The notes under the pieces are model-generated. The model ran no database searches and was not told the origin of the DNA. It saw only the letters and a list, made by a program, of their open reading frames with translations. DNA of 64,000 bases. Origin: Flammeovirgaceae bacterium 311 (GTDB lineage Bacteria; Bacteroidota; Bacteroidia; Cytophagales; Cyclobacteriaceae). The translations under genes were made by a program, and so were the position numbers. Position 1 is the stretch's first letter. Every line of letters starts with the position of its first letter. Positions 1 through 10,800 of the stretch are shown here, piece after piece. The stretch spans positions 6,092,001 through 6,156,000 of the forward strand of contig CP004371.1 of the NCBI GenBank assembly GCA_000597885.1, written 5' to 3'.

Positions 1-134
1 CATATAATTTAACAGCCAAAGTATGCGCTACCAGAACAAATTAGCACATTAGCACATTAAAAAATAGTCGCAGCGGCTTCGCGCCCCGGGCGAACCGTTA
101 CATTAGTACATAAGCAAAATAGCCCATTTCCACC

Positions 135-1439
135 ATGATCTCACAATCCCTGCAAAACCTGAACATACAAAAGCTCAATGCCATGCAGGAAGCTTCCTTA
201 AGTGCCGCAAAGCAGCATGATGAGCTCATTCTGCTGTCGCCAACAGGCTCCGGCAAAACCCTGGGTTTTCTGCTGCCCATTCTGGAGCAGCTGGACCCGC
301 AGCAGGAGGGGGTGCAGGCTTTGGTGCTGGCGCCTTCGCGCGAGCTGGCCCTGCAGATAGAAGGTGTGTTCAGGAAAATGGGTACCAGCTATAAAGTAAA
401 CTGCTGTTACGGCGGGCATCCCATCAGGATTGAGCAAAACAACCTGCAGCAGCCTCCAGCGGTGCTGGTGGGTACTCCCGGCAGAATTGCAGACCACCTG
501 CAGCGGGAGAGCTTTAACCCTGCCACCATCCGCACCCTGGTGCTCGATGAATTTGACAAAGCACTGGAGCTGGGCTTTGAGCAGGAGATGGCTTTTATCC
601 TGGGCCAGCTGCAGGGGCTCAGAAAGCGCATTTTAACCTCTGCCACCAATATGGAGCAGGTACCTCAGTTTACAGGCATCAGAACTCCCAAAATACTTAA
701 CTATTTAAGCGACACACCCTCACAACGGCTTACCTTAAAAGCAGTGCGGGCGACCAGCACCGATAAGCTGGAGGCGCTTTTTGTGCTGATCTGCACGATG
801 GAAGCCAAACCTGCCCTTATCTTTTGTAACCACCGGGAGGCAGTGGAACGCATTAGCAAGCTACTGGGGCAGAAAGGAATTGCCCACGGCAGCTTTCAGG
901 GAGGGATGGAGCAGGAGGAGCGGGAGCGGGAGCTGATCAAGTTTCGCAATGGCAGTCACCGGCTGCTGATCTGCACCGACCTGGCCTCCCGGGGGCTGGA
1001 TATTCCGGAAATTGAATACGTAATCCACTACCAGTTGCCATCTGACGATAAGTCTTTTACACACCGCAACGGCCGCACCGCCCGCATGGCAGCCACCGGC
1101 ACTGCCTACCTGGTGCTGGCCGAAGAGGAACCCCTGCCCACATACCTGGAGGAGGAGCCCCTTTTCGAATCTTTACCTGAGGCGGCAGCATTGCCCCGCA
1201 AAGCTGAGTGGGCTACGATTTACATCGGCGCCGGTAAAAAAGATAAGGTTAATAAAATTGATGTGGTAGGCCTGCTGCTCCAGAAAGGAGGCTTACAAAA
1301 AGAAGAGCTGGGCAGAATTGAGGTCCTCGACCACTCCGCCTACGCAGCCATCAAACGCAGCAAAATGGATTCGGTTATAAGTAAGCTTCGCCACGAAAAG
1401 ATCAAGAATAAAAAGGTAAAGTTTGAGCTGTCGAAGTGA
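135..1439 (+). CDS. DEAD-box ATP-dependent RNA helicase, DbpA-like
   Basis: This 434-residue protein is a superfamily 2 RNA helicase that should unwind or remodel structured RNA using ATP. Two RecA-like lobes are visible. Lobe 1 has motif I SPTGSGKT (35-42), PSREL (Ia), GTPGR (Ib), motif II DEFD (138-141) and SAT (169-171). Lobe 2 has DLASRGLD and motif VI HRNGRTAR (310-317). The last 70 residues, from about IYIGAGKKDK, look like the small RRM-like DbpA RNA-binding domain. In DbpA that domain binds 23S rRNA hairpin 92, so a role in large-subunit ribosome assembly is likely but inferred. Motif II is DEFD rather than DEAD, and motif VI has N and A where HRIGRTGR is usual. The ATG at 135 is followed at once by the Q-motif region. 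The gene stands alone and converges with the leftward lactonase gene. Confidence 0.9.
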   Translation: MISQSLQNLNIQKLNAMQEASLSAAKQHDELILLSPTGSGKTLGFLLPILEQLDPQQEGVQALVLAPSRELALQIEGVFRKMGTSYKVNCCYGGHPIRIEQNNLQQPPAVLVGTPGRIADHLQRESFNPATIRTLVLDEFDKALELGFEQEMAFILGQLQGLRKRILTSATNMEQVPQFTGIRTPKILNYLSDTPSQRLTLKAVRATSTDKLEALFVLICTMEAKPALIFCNHREAVERISKLLGQKGIAHGSFQGGMEQEERERELIKFRNGSHRLLICTDLASRGLDIPEIEYVIHYQLPSDDKSFTHRNGRTARMAATGTAYLVLAEEEPLPTYLEEEPLFESLPEAAALPRKAEWATIYIGAGKKDKVNKIDVVGLLLQKGGLQKEELGRIEVLDHSAYAAIKRSKMDSVISKLRHEKIKNKKVKFELSK

Positions 1440-1450
1440 GGGCTTTGGTA

Positions 1451-1555
1451 CCCAGGGTTTAAACCCTGGGCTAAATAAATGAGCAGCTAATTCTTATTTT
1501 ATAGAGAATATGACATGAACCTCGGACATATTTAGCCCCGGACTTCAGTCCGGGG
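1451..1555. repeat. Pair of REP-like hairpins between convergent genes
   Basis: Two strong palindromes sit in the 166-bp gap between the convergent helicase and lactonase genes. The first, 1451-1470, is a perfect 20-bp palindrome with arm cccagggttt. The second, 1536-1555, has 9-bp arms (ccccggact and agtccgggg) around a 2-nt loop. The 8-mer gctaaata (1470-1477) flanks the first and its reverse complement tatttagc (1529-1536) flanks the second, so the whole 105 bp is a mirror arrangement. This is the architecture of REP doublets mobilised by REP-associated tyrosine transposases. The hairpins could also end transcription from both sides, although neither has a clear U-run. Confidence 0.6.
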
Positions 1556-1605
1556 TCTAGTGGTTGAATACATATTTTCTGATTCAATATCCCTTGATCA
1601 TTATA

Positions 1606-2820
1606 CTACTCCACAAACTTTAAACACACCGGCGTAGGAATTTCGGTATTGATGCCGGTTTCCTGGAGAAGGCCTGTGTTTTGATCGATGCGGAAGGTGA
1701 CTACATTGCCGCTGTCCTGGTTGGCGACCAGCAGGAATTCGCCATTGGGGTGTATCACAAAATTACGTGGAGTAAGGCCGAAAGTGGGCTGATGGCCCAT
1801 TAACCTTAGCACACCGCTGGACTGGTTGATCTCGTACATGGCAATGTTGTTCATATCGCCACGGTTAGAGGCATACAGGAACTGACCGGAAGGGTGAATG
1901 TGTATGTCTGCACAGCCAGCCTGTCCGCTGATGCCTTCCGGAATGGTAGAAATGGTCTGGAAATTTTCCAGGGCACCGGAAACGGAATCAACTTTAAAAG
2001 CAGTGATGGTGCCGCTTAACTCATTGACTACATAGGCCCAGTCGTTGACAGGATGAAAGCTTAGGTGGCGGGGCCCGGAACCTGGTTCCAGCGTAGCGGT
2101 TTCCCCGGTAGCTGTTAATTGTTCCCGCAGCGCATCCAGTGTGTAGGTATAGATTTTATCGGTACCCAGGTCTACAGCATAAATAAAATGTTCCCTTGGG
2201 CCTGGCACTATCATATGCGCATGGGATGATTCCTGGCGGGGTGTGGGCCCCTTGCCCTGATGCTGAATGCTTACGGTGGCTTCCTGCAACGAACCATCGG
2301 ATTCAATAGGCAAAAGAGAAATGCCACCTCCATAGTTTGCCACCATGGCAAAGCGGCCGGAGGGGTCGGTGCTGATATAGCAGGGATATTTACCCTCTGA
2401 TGATACGGCATTGATGGCCGAAAGCTGCTGTGCCTCCCTGTTGAGCCGGAAAGCTTGTACACTGCCAAATTCTTTCGGACCCTCGCCTCCTGTTTCGCTT
2501 ACGGCATACACCCAGTCGTTGGTGGGGTGAATGGTCAGGTATGAGGGGTTTACAATGGGAGGAGAGGTGCTTAGGTGGGTGAGGCTGCCTGTTTCAAGAT
2601 CAAATTCATAGAGGTAGATGCCATCGGCTTTACCATCTACATGGCCTTCTTTTCTGGTGTAGGTGCCTACTAGCAGAAGTTGTTTTGTATCCTGTTGTTC
2701 CACTAATTCAGGGGTTTGTGTTGCTACTGTTTCGGTATTGCCTGCACTGCTGCATGCTGAAAGTATTACCGATAAAGCCAGTAAAAGTTGTAGCGGCCTG
2801 GCTAAAGAAAGTGTTGTCAT
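1606..2820 (-). CDS. Lipoprotein of the lactonase (YbhE-type) beta-propeller family
   Basis: The 404-residue product opens with a hydrophobic signal and the lipobox LSAC (Cys23), so it is probably a lipoprotein facing the periplasm. The rest is a repeated beta-propeller with recurrent phrases such as YLTIHPTNDWVYAVSE, PRHLSFHPVNDWAYVVNE and HIHPSGQFLYASNRG. This pattern is that of the seven-bladed lactonase family related to E. coli 6-phosphogluconolactonase YbhE/Pgl. A cytosolic pentose-phosphate role does not fit with an exported protein, so the substrate is uncertain. Many exported Bacteroidota members of this family are annotated only as lactonase-like. The ATG at 2820 directly precedes the signal. 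The next gene upstream, at 2964, has the same direction but lies 143 bp away. Confidence 0.85.
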   Translation of the reverse strand: MTTLSLARPLQLLLALSVILSACSSAGNTETVATQTPELVEQQDTKQLLLVGTYTRKEGHVDGKADGIYLYEFDLETGSLTHLSTSPPIVNPSYLTIHPTNDWVYAVSETGGEGPKEFGSVQAFRLNREAQQLSAINAVSSEGKYPCYISTDPSGRFAMVANYGGGISLLPIESDGSLQEATVSIQHQGKGPTPRQESSHAHMIVPGPREHFIYAVDLGTDKIYTYTLDALREQLTATGETATLEPGSGPRHLSFHPVNDWAYVVNELSGTITAFKVDSVSGALENFQTISTIPEGISGQAGCADIHIHPSGQFLYASNRGDMNNIAMYEINQSSGVLRLMGHQPTFGLTPRNFVIHPNGEFLLVANQDSGNVVTFRIDQNTGLLQETGINTEIPTPVCLKFVE

Positions 2821-2963
2821 GGGTTTTTGCTGTAGGTTGGTTGTTTTAAAAGGAGAAAAATGTCTGCTTTGTTTGCTGAAGGTTGGGCACAGTGATGAAT
2901 GTAAAGAGTATTAGAGGATTGCAAAAGCTTTTCAGTTGCCATTTATTCCTGTTCTCGATGATA

Positions 2964-3959
2964 CTAAGGCTTTGTATGTAAAGAGGTATCAAGCCTTAGC
3001 TCAAATAGTACTGAGTTGCCCAGGTCATTATCTGAAACAGCCAGCAGGATAAGCCCTTCTTCCCGACTTTCCAGCACATCGATAGATTCCAGCTTTTCAG
3101 GAAGGTAATTACCGTTTTTATCCGTGAGCCACCAGTGTGCACTGTTTGCCTGGGCCGGTGCGTTCATGTCCAGTACACCTATCAGGCTGCCGAGTATTTC
3201 GCCATCATCTATCCAGTTTTCGGTATCTTCCACACTGGCCGTAAAAAAAATAAGGTCGGTGCCCGGGAGGTGGCAGGCGCCTGAAAACCGGGCCTGTTTA
3301 CCCGCAATCTGCGGCAGCTGATGTGGATGGACTTCCATTTTCAGGGAATTAACAACTGCCGGTCTTTTCACAGCCTGTATCAGGCTTGCCAGTTCGGCAA
3401 CAATAATACTGTTGGTGCCCCGGTTAAACAGCCACAGATCATTGCCTGCCACAACGGCGCCTTCAATATTGAAGCTCTCTCTGCCAATACCTTCTTTCTG
3501 GCAAATGGCATCGTAGAGGGCGGTGAGGGAATACCTTTTGGGATTGTGGAATGCCTTTAGCGGCAGCACCAGTAAGGAATCCCGCTCCGGCGATTTGGAA
3601 CCTGAACCAAAAACCAGCAGCGAAGGCTCCTTCTCCCAGTCAGCTAAGGTTATACTTTCAAAATCGGGCTTGCTGCTTTTGGCAATCCGTACACTGTCTG
3701 CCCATTGCTGCAAAAGGAGGTGGCGGCCTCTGACAACGTGCTGCCGGTCGAGCTGAAAAAGAAAAGGAGAATCATCTCCTACCAGGTAAATAGAATCCTC
3801 TACCACGGCAAGTCCGGAGCCGGAAGGGATGTCGCTTAAGATTAAGGTGTTTTGTACTGATAAAATACTTGTTTCCGGCTTTTGCATACATTGAACGTTC
3901 ATTAACAGAACAGCTGAAAAAATTATGGTCCTCAGACTGATGGTAAAAGGCCGCAGCAT
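2964..3959 (-). CDS. Exported beta-propeller-like protein of unknown function
   Basis: I chose the ATG at 3959 because the protein then begins with a normal signal sequence (MLRPFTISLRTIIFSAVLLM) ending near a cysteine in NVQC, which could be a loose lipobox. An in-frame ATG at 4004 would add 15 residues and overlap the CYTH gene by 13 bp. The product is about 331 residues. Phrases such as SGSGLAVVEDSIYLVGDD, DFESITL, FNIEGAVVAGNDLWLFNRG and ESIDVLESREEGLILLAVSDND suggest repeated beta-strands of a propeller that displays values rather than an enzyme motif. It resembles a Bacteroidota family that I think is annotated DUF6929, but I cannot confirm that. It lies just after a CYTH phosphatase gene and is probably co-transcribed with it. 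Confidence 0.7.
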   Translation of the reverse strand: MLRPFTISLRTIIFSAVLLMNVQCMQKPETSILSVQNTLILSDIPSGSGLAVVEDSIYLVGDDSPFLFQLDRQHVVRGRHLLLQQWADSVRIAKSSKPDFESITLADWEKEPSLLVFGSGSKSPERDSLLVLPLKAFHNPKRYSLTALYDAICQKEGIGRESFNIEGAVVAGNDLWLFNRGTNSIIVAELASLIQAVKRPAVVNSLKMEVHPHQLPQIAGKQARFSGACHLPGTDLIFFTASVEDTENWIDDGEILGSLIGVLDMNAPAQANSAHWWLTDKNGNYLPEKLESIDVLESREEGLILLAVSDNDLGNSVLFELRLDTSLHTKP

Positions 3960-3991
3960 GATTTCAGGGGTAGTTTTTTTTTGTAGCCCGC

Positions 3992-4465
3992 TTACTTTGG
4001 CCATTGCTGGTAAGGGTTTCTAATCAGCTGGCTGTTCAGGTACCGGATATCGTGCGTTACCTCCTCGCCAATCCAGGCTGGTTTTTCAAAATTTTCATCT
4101 TCTGACTGAAGCTCAATCTCTGCCACCAGCAGGCCATGGTTGCTGCCCCTGAACTCATCTACCTCCCATCGCTTCTGCTGAAAAAAAACATAATGTCTGG
4201 TTTTTTCAATCACCTCAGAACAAAAATTATCAATCAGCTCATGAGCCTCCTCAACGGGTATTTCCCACTCAAATTCTGCACGCGTAATCCCTTTAGCCAT
4301 GCCTTTGATGGTGAGATAGCCCTTATTGCCAGCCGTACGTACCCGGATGGTTTTATCAGGTTGATCGGAAAGGTAGGCCTGGCGAATGCCAATGCTGTTG
4401 GAGGAGTTGACAGCGGCCCAAAGCTCCCGCTTTACCAAAAATTTTCTCTCAATTTCTACAGCCAT
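3992..4465 (-). CDS. CYTH-domain protein, probable inorganic triphosphatase
   Basis: The protein is 157 residues when started at the ATG at 4465. The frame extends two codons upstream to a TTG at 4471, which I reject. It begins with the family signature MAVEIERKFLV, containing the ExExK metal and triphosphate-binding motif. Alternating charged strands typical of the CYTH tunnel fold follow (IRVRTAGNKGYLTIKG, EFEWEIPVEEA, WEVDEFRGSNHGLLVAEIEL). Single-domain bacterial CYTH proteins of this length usually hydrolyse inorganic tripolyphosphate. Class IV adenylate cyclase and thiamine triphosphatase activities occur in the same superfamily. No CHAD domain is attached. The gene is divergent from the giant kinase across 420 bp. 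Confidence 0.85.
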   Translation of the reverse strand: MAVEIERKFLVKRELWAAVNSSNSIGIRQAYLSDQPDKTIRVRTAGNKGYLTIKGMAKGITRAEFEWEIPVEEAHELIDNFCSEVIEKTRHYVFFQQKRWEVDEFRGSNHGLLVAEIELQSEDENFEKPAWIGEEVTHDIRYLNSQLIRNPYQQWPK

Positions 4466-4885
4466 TTGCAATACTTAAGCAACACAATTTTTTTGTACCC
4501 GTATAAGATGATTTCCATATAGTCAAGCTCCAGGAAAAGCTTACAAAACACATCTATAATTCAGGCTTTGCAGTACCTAACCTACGCAATATCTATGGTA
4601 GCTGCAAAGCAGGAACGGCAGAAAAGATAAATTGTCCTTGCTAACCCGCTGCAACTTATCCAGATAAGGAATGCGCACCCATATTATTAAGAGGATTGAA
4701 GTCTTTTTGGTAACGAATGATTGTAATAAATGAGGCTAGCATTTATATTGCCCAGTGTTACTGCCGGGCTTATGTTTTGTTATATAAAAAGTGCGATTTC
4801 TTCGTTGCAGATGAAGTTTTTTACGCATATTCCATACCATACTCCCCATTGGTTCTTCACCCTTTCTATACAGTAAATACCGCAT
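4466..4885. other. 420-bp divergent intergenic region
   Basis: This stretch separates the leftward CYTH gene from the rightward poly-HAMP kinase and should hold promoters for both. It is AT-rich and has no convincing small gene. A 101-residue open frame at 4717-5022 runs out of frame into the kinase and has no recognisable content. One candidate promoter for the kinase is listed separately. I see no strong hairpin. Confidence 0.6.
4748..4779 (+). promoter_or_regulatory. Candidate Bacteroidota promoter for the poly-HAMP kinase
   Basis: A TTG at 4748-4750 is followed after 20 nt by TATGTTTTG (4771-4779). This is one base from the TAnnTTTG -7 element of the Bacteroidota housekeeping sigma factor, at the right spacing. 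It would give a 5' leader of roughly 100 nt before the ATG at 4886. Confidence 0.35.
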
Positions 4886-7800
4886 ATGAAATTCGAATCG
4901 GTACCATCAGAAATCCAGGACAGTGTGGTAAGCGACAGCAAGCTTTACAACACTTTGCTAAAAGTCCGCAATGGCGATTTTTCTGTACGCTTTCCTTCCG
5001 ATCAGGTAGGCCTGGCCGGTAAGTTCTGGGACACCCTCAACGAGGTAATTGAGCTGAACGAAATGCTGGTGAAGGAGATCACCGACACCGGTAAAGTTAT
5101 CGGCAAGGAGGGCAGAATTTCTAAAAGAATGGAGCTGCAGGGTGCAAAAGGCTCCTGGAACACCTGCGTGAAATCGGTAAATGAAATGATTACCGACCTT
5201 ACCCAGCCTACGGTGCAGATCGCAGAGGTGATCTCTGCTATTGGTAATGGTAATCTATCGCGCGAAATGCCCCTGCAGGTAGATGGCCATAAACTGAAGG
5301 GTGAATTTTTACGCATTGCCAAAGAGGTGAACGGCATGGTTAAACAGCTGAACCTCTTTACCATGGAGGTAACCCGTGTGGCGCTGGAGGTAGGCAAGGA
5401 AGGTAAGCTGGGCGGACAGGCCAAGGTTAAAGGGGTAGGCGGTACCTGGAAGGACCTGACTGATTCGGTAAACCAGATGGCCTCTAACCTGACCAACCAG
5501 GTGCGGAGCATTGCTGATGTAACCACGGCGGTAGCAAAGGGCGACCTTTCAAAAAAAATTACGGTAGACGTAAAAGGAGAAATCCTGGAGCTGAAAAACA
5601 CCATCAACACCATGGTGGATCAGCTGAACTCTTTTGGTAGCGAGGTAACCAGGGTGGCACGTGAGGTAGGTACCGAGGGCAAACTGGGCGGGCAGGCCAA
5701 TGTGCCGGGCGTTGACGGGACCTGGAAAGACCTGACCGACTCGGTAAACCAGATGGCCTCCAACCTGACCGGCCAGATGCGTAACATTGCCGAGGTAACC
5801 ACGGCGGTGGCACAGGGCGACTTAAGTAAAAAGATTACCGTAGAAGCACAGGGTGAGATCCGGGAGCTGAAGGAAACCATCAACACCATGGTGGACCAGT
5901 TGAATGCCTTCGGTAGTGAGGTTACCCGTGTGGCGCTTGAAGTAGGTTCCGAGGGTAAGCTGGGCGGCCAGGCCAACGTGCCTGGTGTAGGCGGTACCTG
6001 GAAGGACCTTACCGACTCTGTAAACCAGATGGCGAGTAACCTGACCGGACAGGTAAGGAACATTGCCGAAGTAACCACGGCGGTGGCAAGGGGTGACCTT
6101 TCCAAGAAAATTACGGTAGATGTAAAAGGAGAGCTGCGGGAGCTGAAGATTACCATCAACACCATGGTGGACCAGCTGAATGCCTTTGGTAGCGAGGTAA
6201 CCAGGGTGGCACGTGAGGTAGGTACGGAAGGTAAGCTGGGAGGCCAGGCCAATGTGCCGGGCGTAGGTGGTACCTGGAAAGACTTAACTGATTCAGTAAA
6301 TAAAATGGCCTCGAACTTAACAGGCCAGATGCGAAATATAGCTAACGTAACCACAGCGGTAGCGAAAGGCGATCTTTCTAAAAAAATTACAGTAGAAGCC
6401 CAGGGCGAGATCCGCGAGCTGAAGGATACGATCAATACGATGGTGGACCAGCTCAATGCCTTTGGTGGAGAAGTAACCCGGGTGGCACGCGAAGTAGGTA
6501 CGGAAGGTAAACTGGGTGTGCAGGCCCACGTACCAGGGGTAGGCGGTACCTGGAAAGACCTGACCGACTCGGTAAATCAGATGGCCTCCAACCTGACCGA
6601 GCAGATGCGTAACATTGCGGAAGTAACAACGGCAGTGGCACAGGGCGACCTCTCCAAGAAAATTACCGTGGAGGTGCAGGGCGAGATCATGGAGCTGAAG
6701 GAAACGATCAACACCATGGTGGACCAGCTGAATGCCTTTGGTAGTGAGGTAACCCGTGTGGCGAGGGAAGTAGGTTCGGAGGGTAAGCTGGGCGGCCAGG
6801 CCAATGTGCCGGGTGTTGACGGCTCCTGGAAGGACCTGACCGACTCGGTAAATAAAATGGCCAACAACCTGACTGGCCAGGTACGAAATATTGCAGAAGT
6901 AACCACAGCCGTGGCCCAGGGTGACTTAAGTAAAAAGATTACCGTAGAAGCACAGGGTGAGATCCGGGAGCTGAAAGATACGATTAACACCATGGTGGAC
7001 CAGCTGAATGCATTTGCATCGGAGGTAACCAGGGTGGCGCTTGAAGTAGGTTCTGAAGGTAAGCTGGGTGGCCAGGCCAACGTGCCGGGCGTAGGCGGTA
7101 CCTGGAAGGATTTGACCTATTCGGTAAACAAAATGGCCTCGAACTTAACAGGCCAGGTGCGTAACATTGCCGAGGTAACCACGGCGGTGGCAAACGGAGA
7201 CCTTTCCCGCAAAATCACGGTAGATGTAAAAGGGGAGCTGCAGGAGCTGAAAATCACCATCAACACCATGGTGGACCAGCTGCGCTCCTTTGCATCAGAG
7301 GTAACCAGGGTGGCACGCGAGGTAGGTACGGAAGGTAAGCTGGGAGGCCAGGCAAACGTGCCCGGTGTAGGTGGTACCTGGAAAGACTTAACAGACTCAG
7401 TAAACCAGATGGCCTCTAACTTAACAGGCCAGGTACGGGATATTGCCGAGGTAGCGGTTGCGGTGGCAAATGGTGACATGAGTCGCAAGATCACCACCGA
7501 CGTACGCGGAGAAATGCTTCAGCTGAAGGAAACCCTGAACACCATGGTAGACCAGCTGCGTGCCTTTGCCTCTGAGGTAACCCGGGTAGCACGGGAAGTG
7601 GGTACGGAAGGAAAACTTGGCGGCCAGGCCTTTGTGCCAGGCGTAGCTGGTACCTGGAAAGATTTGACAGACTCGGTAAACCAGATGACGGGTAACCTGA
7701 CCTCGCAGGTACGGAACATTGCAGAGGTTACGAAAGCGGTGGCCAGCGGTGACCTTTCCAAAACGGTGACCATGGACGTGAAGGGCGAGATCCTGGACCT

Positions 7801-10800
7801 TAAAAACACCATCAACACCATGGTGGACCAGCTGAACTCATTTGCCTACGAGGTAACAAGGGTGGCACGGGAGGTAGGTACCGAGGGTATTCTGGGTGGC
7901 CAGGCGCAGGTAAAAGGGGTGGCTGGTACCTGGAAGGACTTAACAGACTCGGTAAACCAGATGGCGAATAACCTGACTGACCAGGTGCGGGGTATCGCCC
8001 GCATTGTAACAGCCGTGGCTAATGGTGACCTGAAGCGTAAATTAACCCTCGATGCCAAGGGAGAAATTGCCTCACTGGCTGATACGATCAATGAACTTAC
8101 GGATACGCTTGGCATCTTTGCCGACCAGGTAACCACCGTGGCACGCGAGGTAGGAGCCGAGGGTAAACTGGGCGGACAGGCCTCTGTACCGGGTGCTCTG
8201 GGTATCTGGAAAAACCTGACCGACAACGTAAACCAGCTGGCCGATAACCTTACCACGCAGGTACGCTCCATTGCCGATGTGGCCTCTGCGGTAACCAAAG
8301 GTGACCTTACCCGAACCATTAATGTGGAAGCAAAAGGGGAAGTAGAAGCCCTGAAAGATACCATCAACCAGATGACGGCCATTCTTCGTGAAACCACGCT
8401 CCGTAACCAGGAGCAGGACTGGCTGAAATCGAACCTTGCTAAATTCAACCAGATGCTGCAGGGCCAGAAAGACCTTTCTGCACTGTCGCAGGTAATCCTT
8501 TCAGAACTTGCCCGTGTGGTATCTGCCCAGCATGGTGTATTCTATATCCTGGAAAACCAGACAGAACAGCAGGCAGCCAGGCTGAAGCTCATCAGCGGCT
8601 ACGGCGTACGCAGCAGCAGCTCTATTGAATACTGCAACATAGGCGAAAGCCTGGTAGGACAGTGTGCCGCCGAACGCGAACGCATTTTGCTCACCAATGT
8701 GCCTGGTGATTACATCAGGATAAATTCAGGACTGGGTGAGGCAAATCCATTAAGCGTAATTGTGCTGCCTATCCTGTTCGAAGACCAGGTAAAAGGCGTG
8801 CTGGAGCTGGCTTCTTTCCAGACCTTTAGCCAGACGCACTTGTACTTCCTGGAGCAGCTAACCGAATCCATCGGTATTGTGTTGAACAACATTACCTCCA
8901 ATACACGTACTGAAATCCTGCTGGAGCAGTCGCAAACACTGGCAGCAGAGCTTAAGCTGCAGCAGGAGGAGCTCCGTATTACCAACGAAGAGCTGGAGGA
9001 AAAAGCACACCTGCTGGCCAAGCAGAAGGAGGAGCTTGAGCAAAAGAATAACGAGGTGGAAATTGCCCGTAAATCGCTAGAGGAGCAGGCAGCCCAGCTC
9101 ATGATTACCTCCAAGTACAAGTCGGAGTTCCTTGCCAACATGTCGCACGAGCTGCGAACACCGCTCAACAGCTTGCTCATCCTGTCGCAGCAGCTGTCGG
9201 AAAACGTAGATGGCAACCTTTCTGACAAGCAGGTGCAGTACTCTAAAACCATTAACTCCTGCGGCAACGACCTGGTAAACCTGATCAACGATATTCTGGA
9301 CCTTTCCAAAATCGAATCCGGGGTGGTTACGGTTGATAATGCACCGGTTAGCTTTAGTGAAATTGTTGATTTTGTGGAGCTTACCTTCAGGCATATGGCC
9401 GATTACAAAAAGATCAAGTTTAATATTAAGCAGGACCTGAACCTGCCTGAGTATATCGAGACCGACTCACAGCGCCTGAAGCAGATCCTGAAAAACCTGC
9501 TCTCCAATTCCTTTAAATTTACGGAAAAAGGCAGTGTGTCCTTAAGCGTATTTGTGGCAGACAAGAACAAGCGCTTTAACAGCCCGGTGCTTAGCAAAGC
9601 CTCCAAGGTGATAGGCTTCGAAATTCAGGATACCGGTATTGGTATCTCCAAGGAAAAACAAATGATCATATTTGAGGCCTTCCAGCAGGCCGAGGGCTCT
9701 ACCAGCCGTAAATTTGGCGGCACCGGCCTGGGGCTATCGATCAGCAAGGGCTTAACCAGTCTGCTGGGAGGTACCATGGAGCTGGACAGTGACCTGGGCG
9801 AAGGCAGCACCTTTACCCTGTACCTGCCGCTGAACTATGATACCATCGATGCCATACACGATGAAGAACTGGCTGAACCCAAAGCTGCCACTAAATTACT
9901 GGAAAAGAGCTACCAGGAGGAAAAACTAACGTTCCGGGAGGGAAATGCACTCAAGGAGCATGAGCTGCACCCACTCCATGCCATCAGCAAGGTAGAAATA
10001 GCTAAACCCTATGAGTGGGAAGACGACCGGGCCATTATCAAAACCAGGGACAGGGTTATTCTGGTGGTGATGGAAAATGCCCCTCTGGTAGAACTGGTGC
10101 GTGAAAAGGCCAAAGCCAATGGCTATAAGTTCATCATCACCAACAAGGGAGGCCTTGTGTTTGAAATGATCAACCAGTACAAACCAGTGGCCATTATTCT
10201 GGATATCAACCTGGCCGATATAGATGGCTGGAAGGTGCTGGACCGTCTGAAAAATGACCTGATCACCCGCAGTATTCCTGTAAGTGTTACCTCCGTAAAC
10301 ACCAGCGACAGAACCCTTGCCTACAAGCTGGGGGCTTATAATGTGTTAGGCAAAGGCGTTACGGCCACCGGGGTAAACGGGATGATGGAAAAGATCAATG
10401 AATTTAACCGCAAAAAGGTGCGTGAAGTGCTGGTGATTGAAGATGCTCATGAAGAATACACCAGGATTGCTGATATTCTGGAGGGGGAGGACCTGCAGAT
10501 CACCAATGCAGCCTCTGGCGATGAAGCTATCAGTTTAATCAGGCAAAAAAGATTCGATGCCATTGTACTGGACCTCCTGCTCCCGGATATTACCGGCCTT
10601 GAGCTGGTGGGCAAACTGGAAACCGAAGTAAAGCTTGTGGATACCCCCATGATTGTGTATTCTGCAAAAGATTTATCGAAAGAAGAAATTTCAAAGTTTA
10701 AGCAGGTATCCCGGGGAACCATCCTGAAAACGGCAACTTCTATTGGTAAGCTGCTGGACCTGGTAAGCTTTTTCCTGCACCGGAACTTTATGACCATACC

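Noticed and set aside
4717-5022. 101-residue open frame overlapping the kinase start
   Set aside because: It is out of frame with the kinase, has no family resemblance and continues into coding repeats.
5658-5663. CACGTG core inside a HAMP unit, considered as part of parS
   Set aside because: The flanks are not palindromic, and the core is part of the codons for VAREVG in the repeated array.
5620-6456. Long antisense open frames opposite the HAMP array (up to 278 residues)
   Set aside because: They repeat with the 276-bp unit, have biased low-complexity composition and exist only because the sense repeats lack antisense stop codons.
5366-8401. Regular spaced repeats that might suggest a CRISPR array
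   Set aside because: The period is 276 bp, the repeats are coding and continuous, and there are no short unique spacers.
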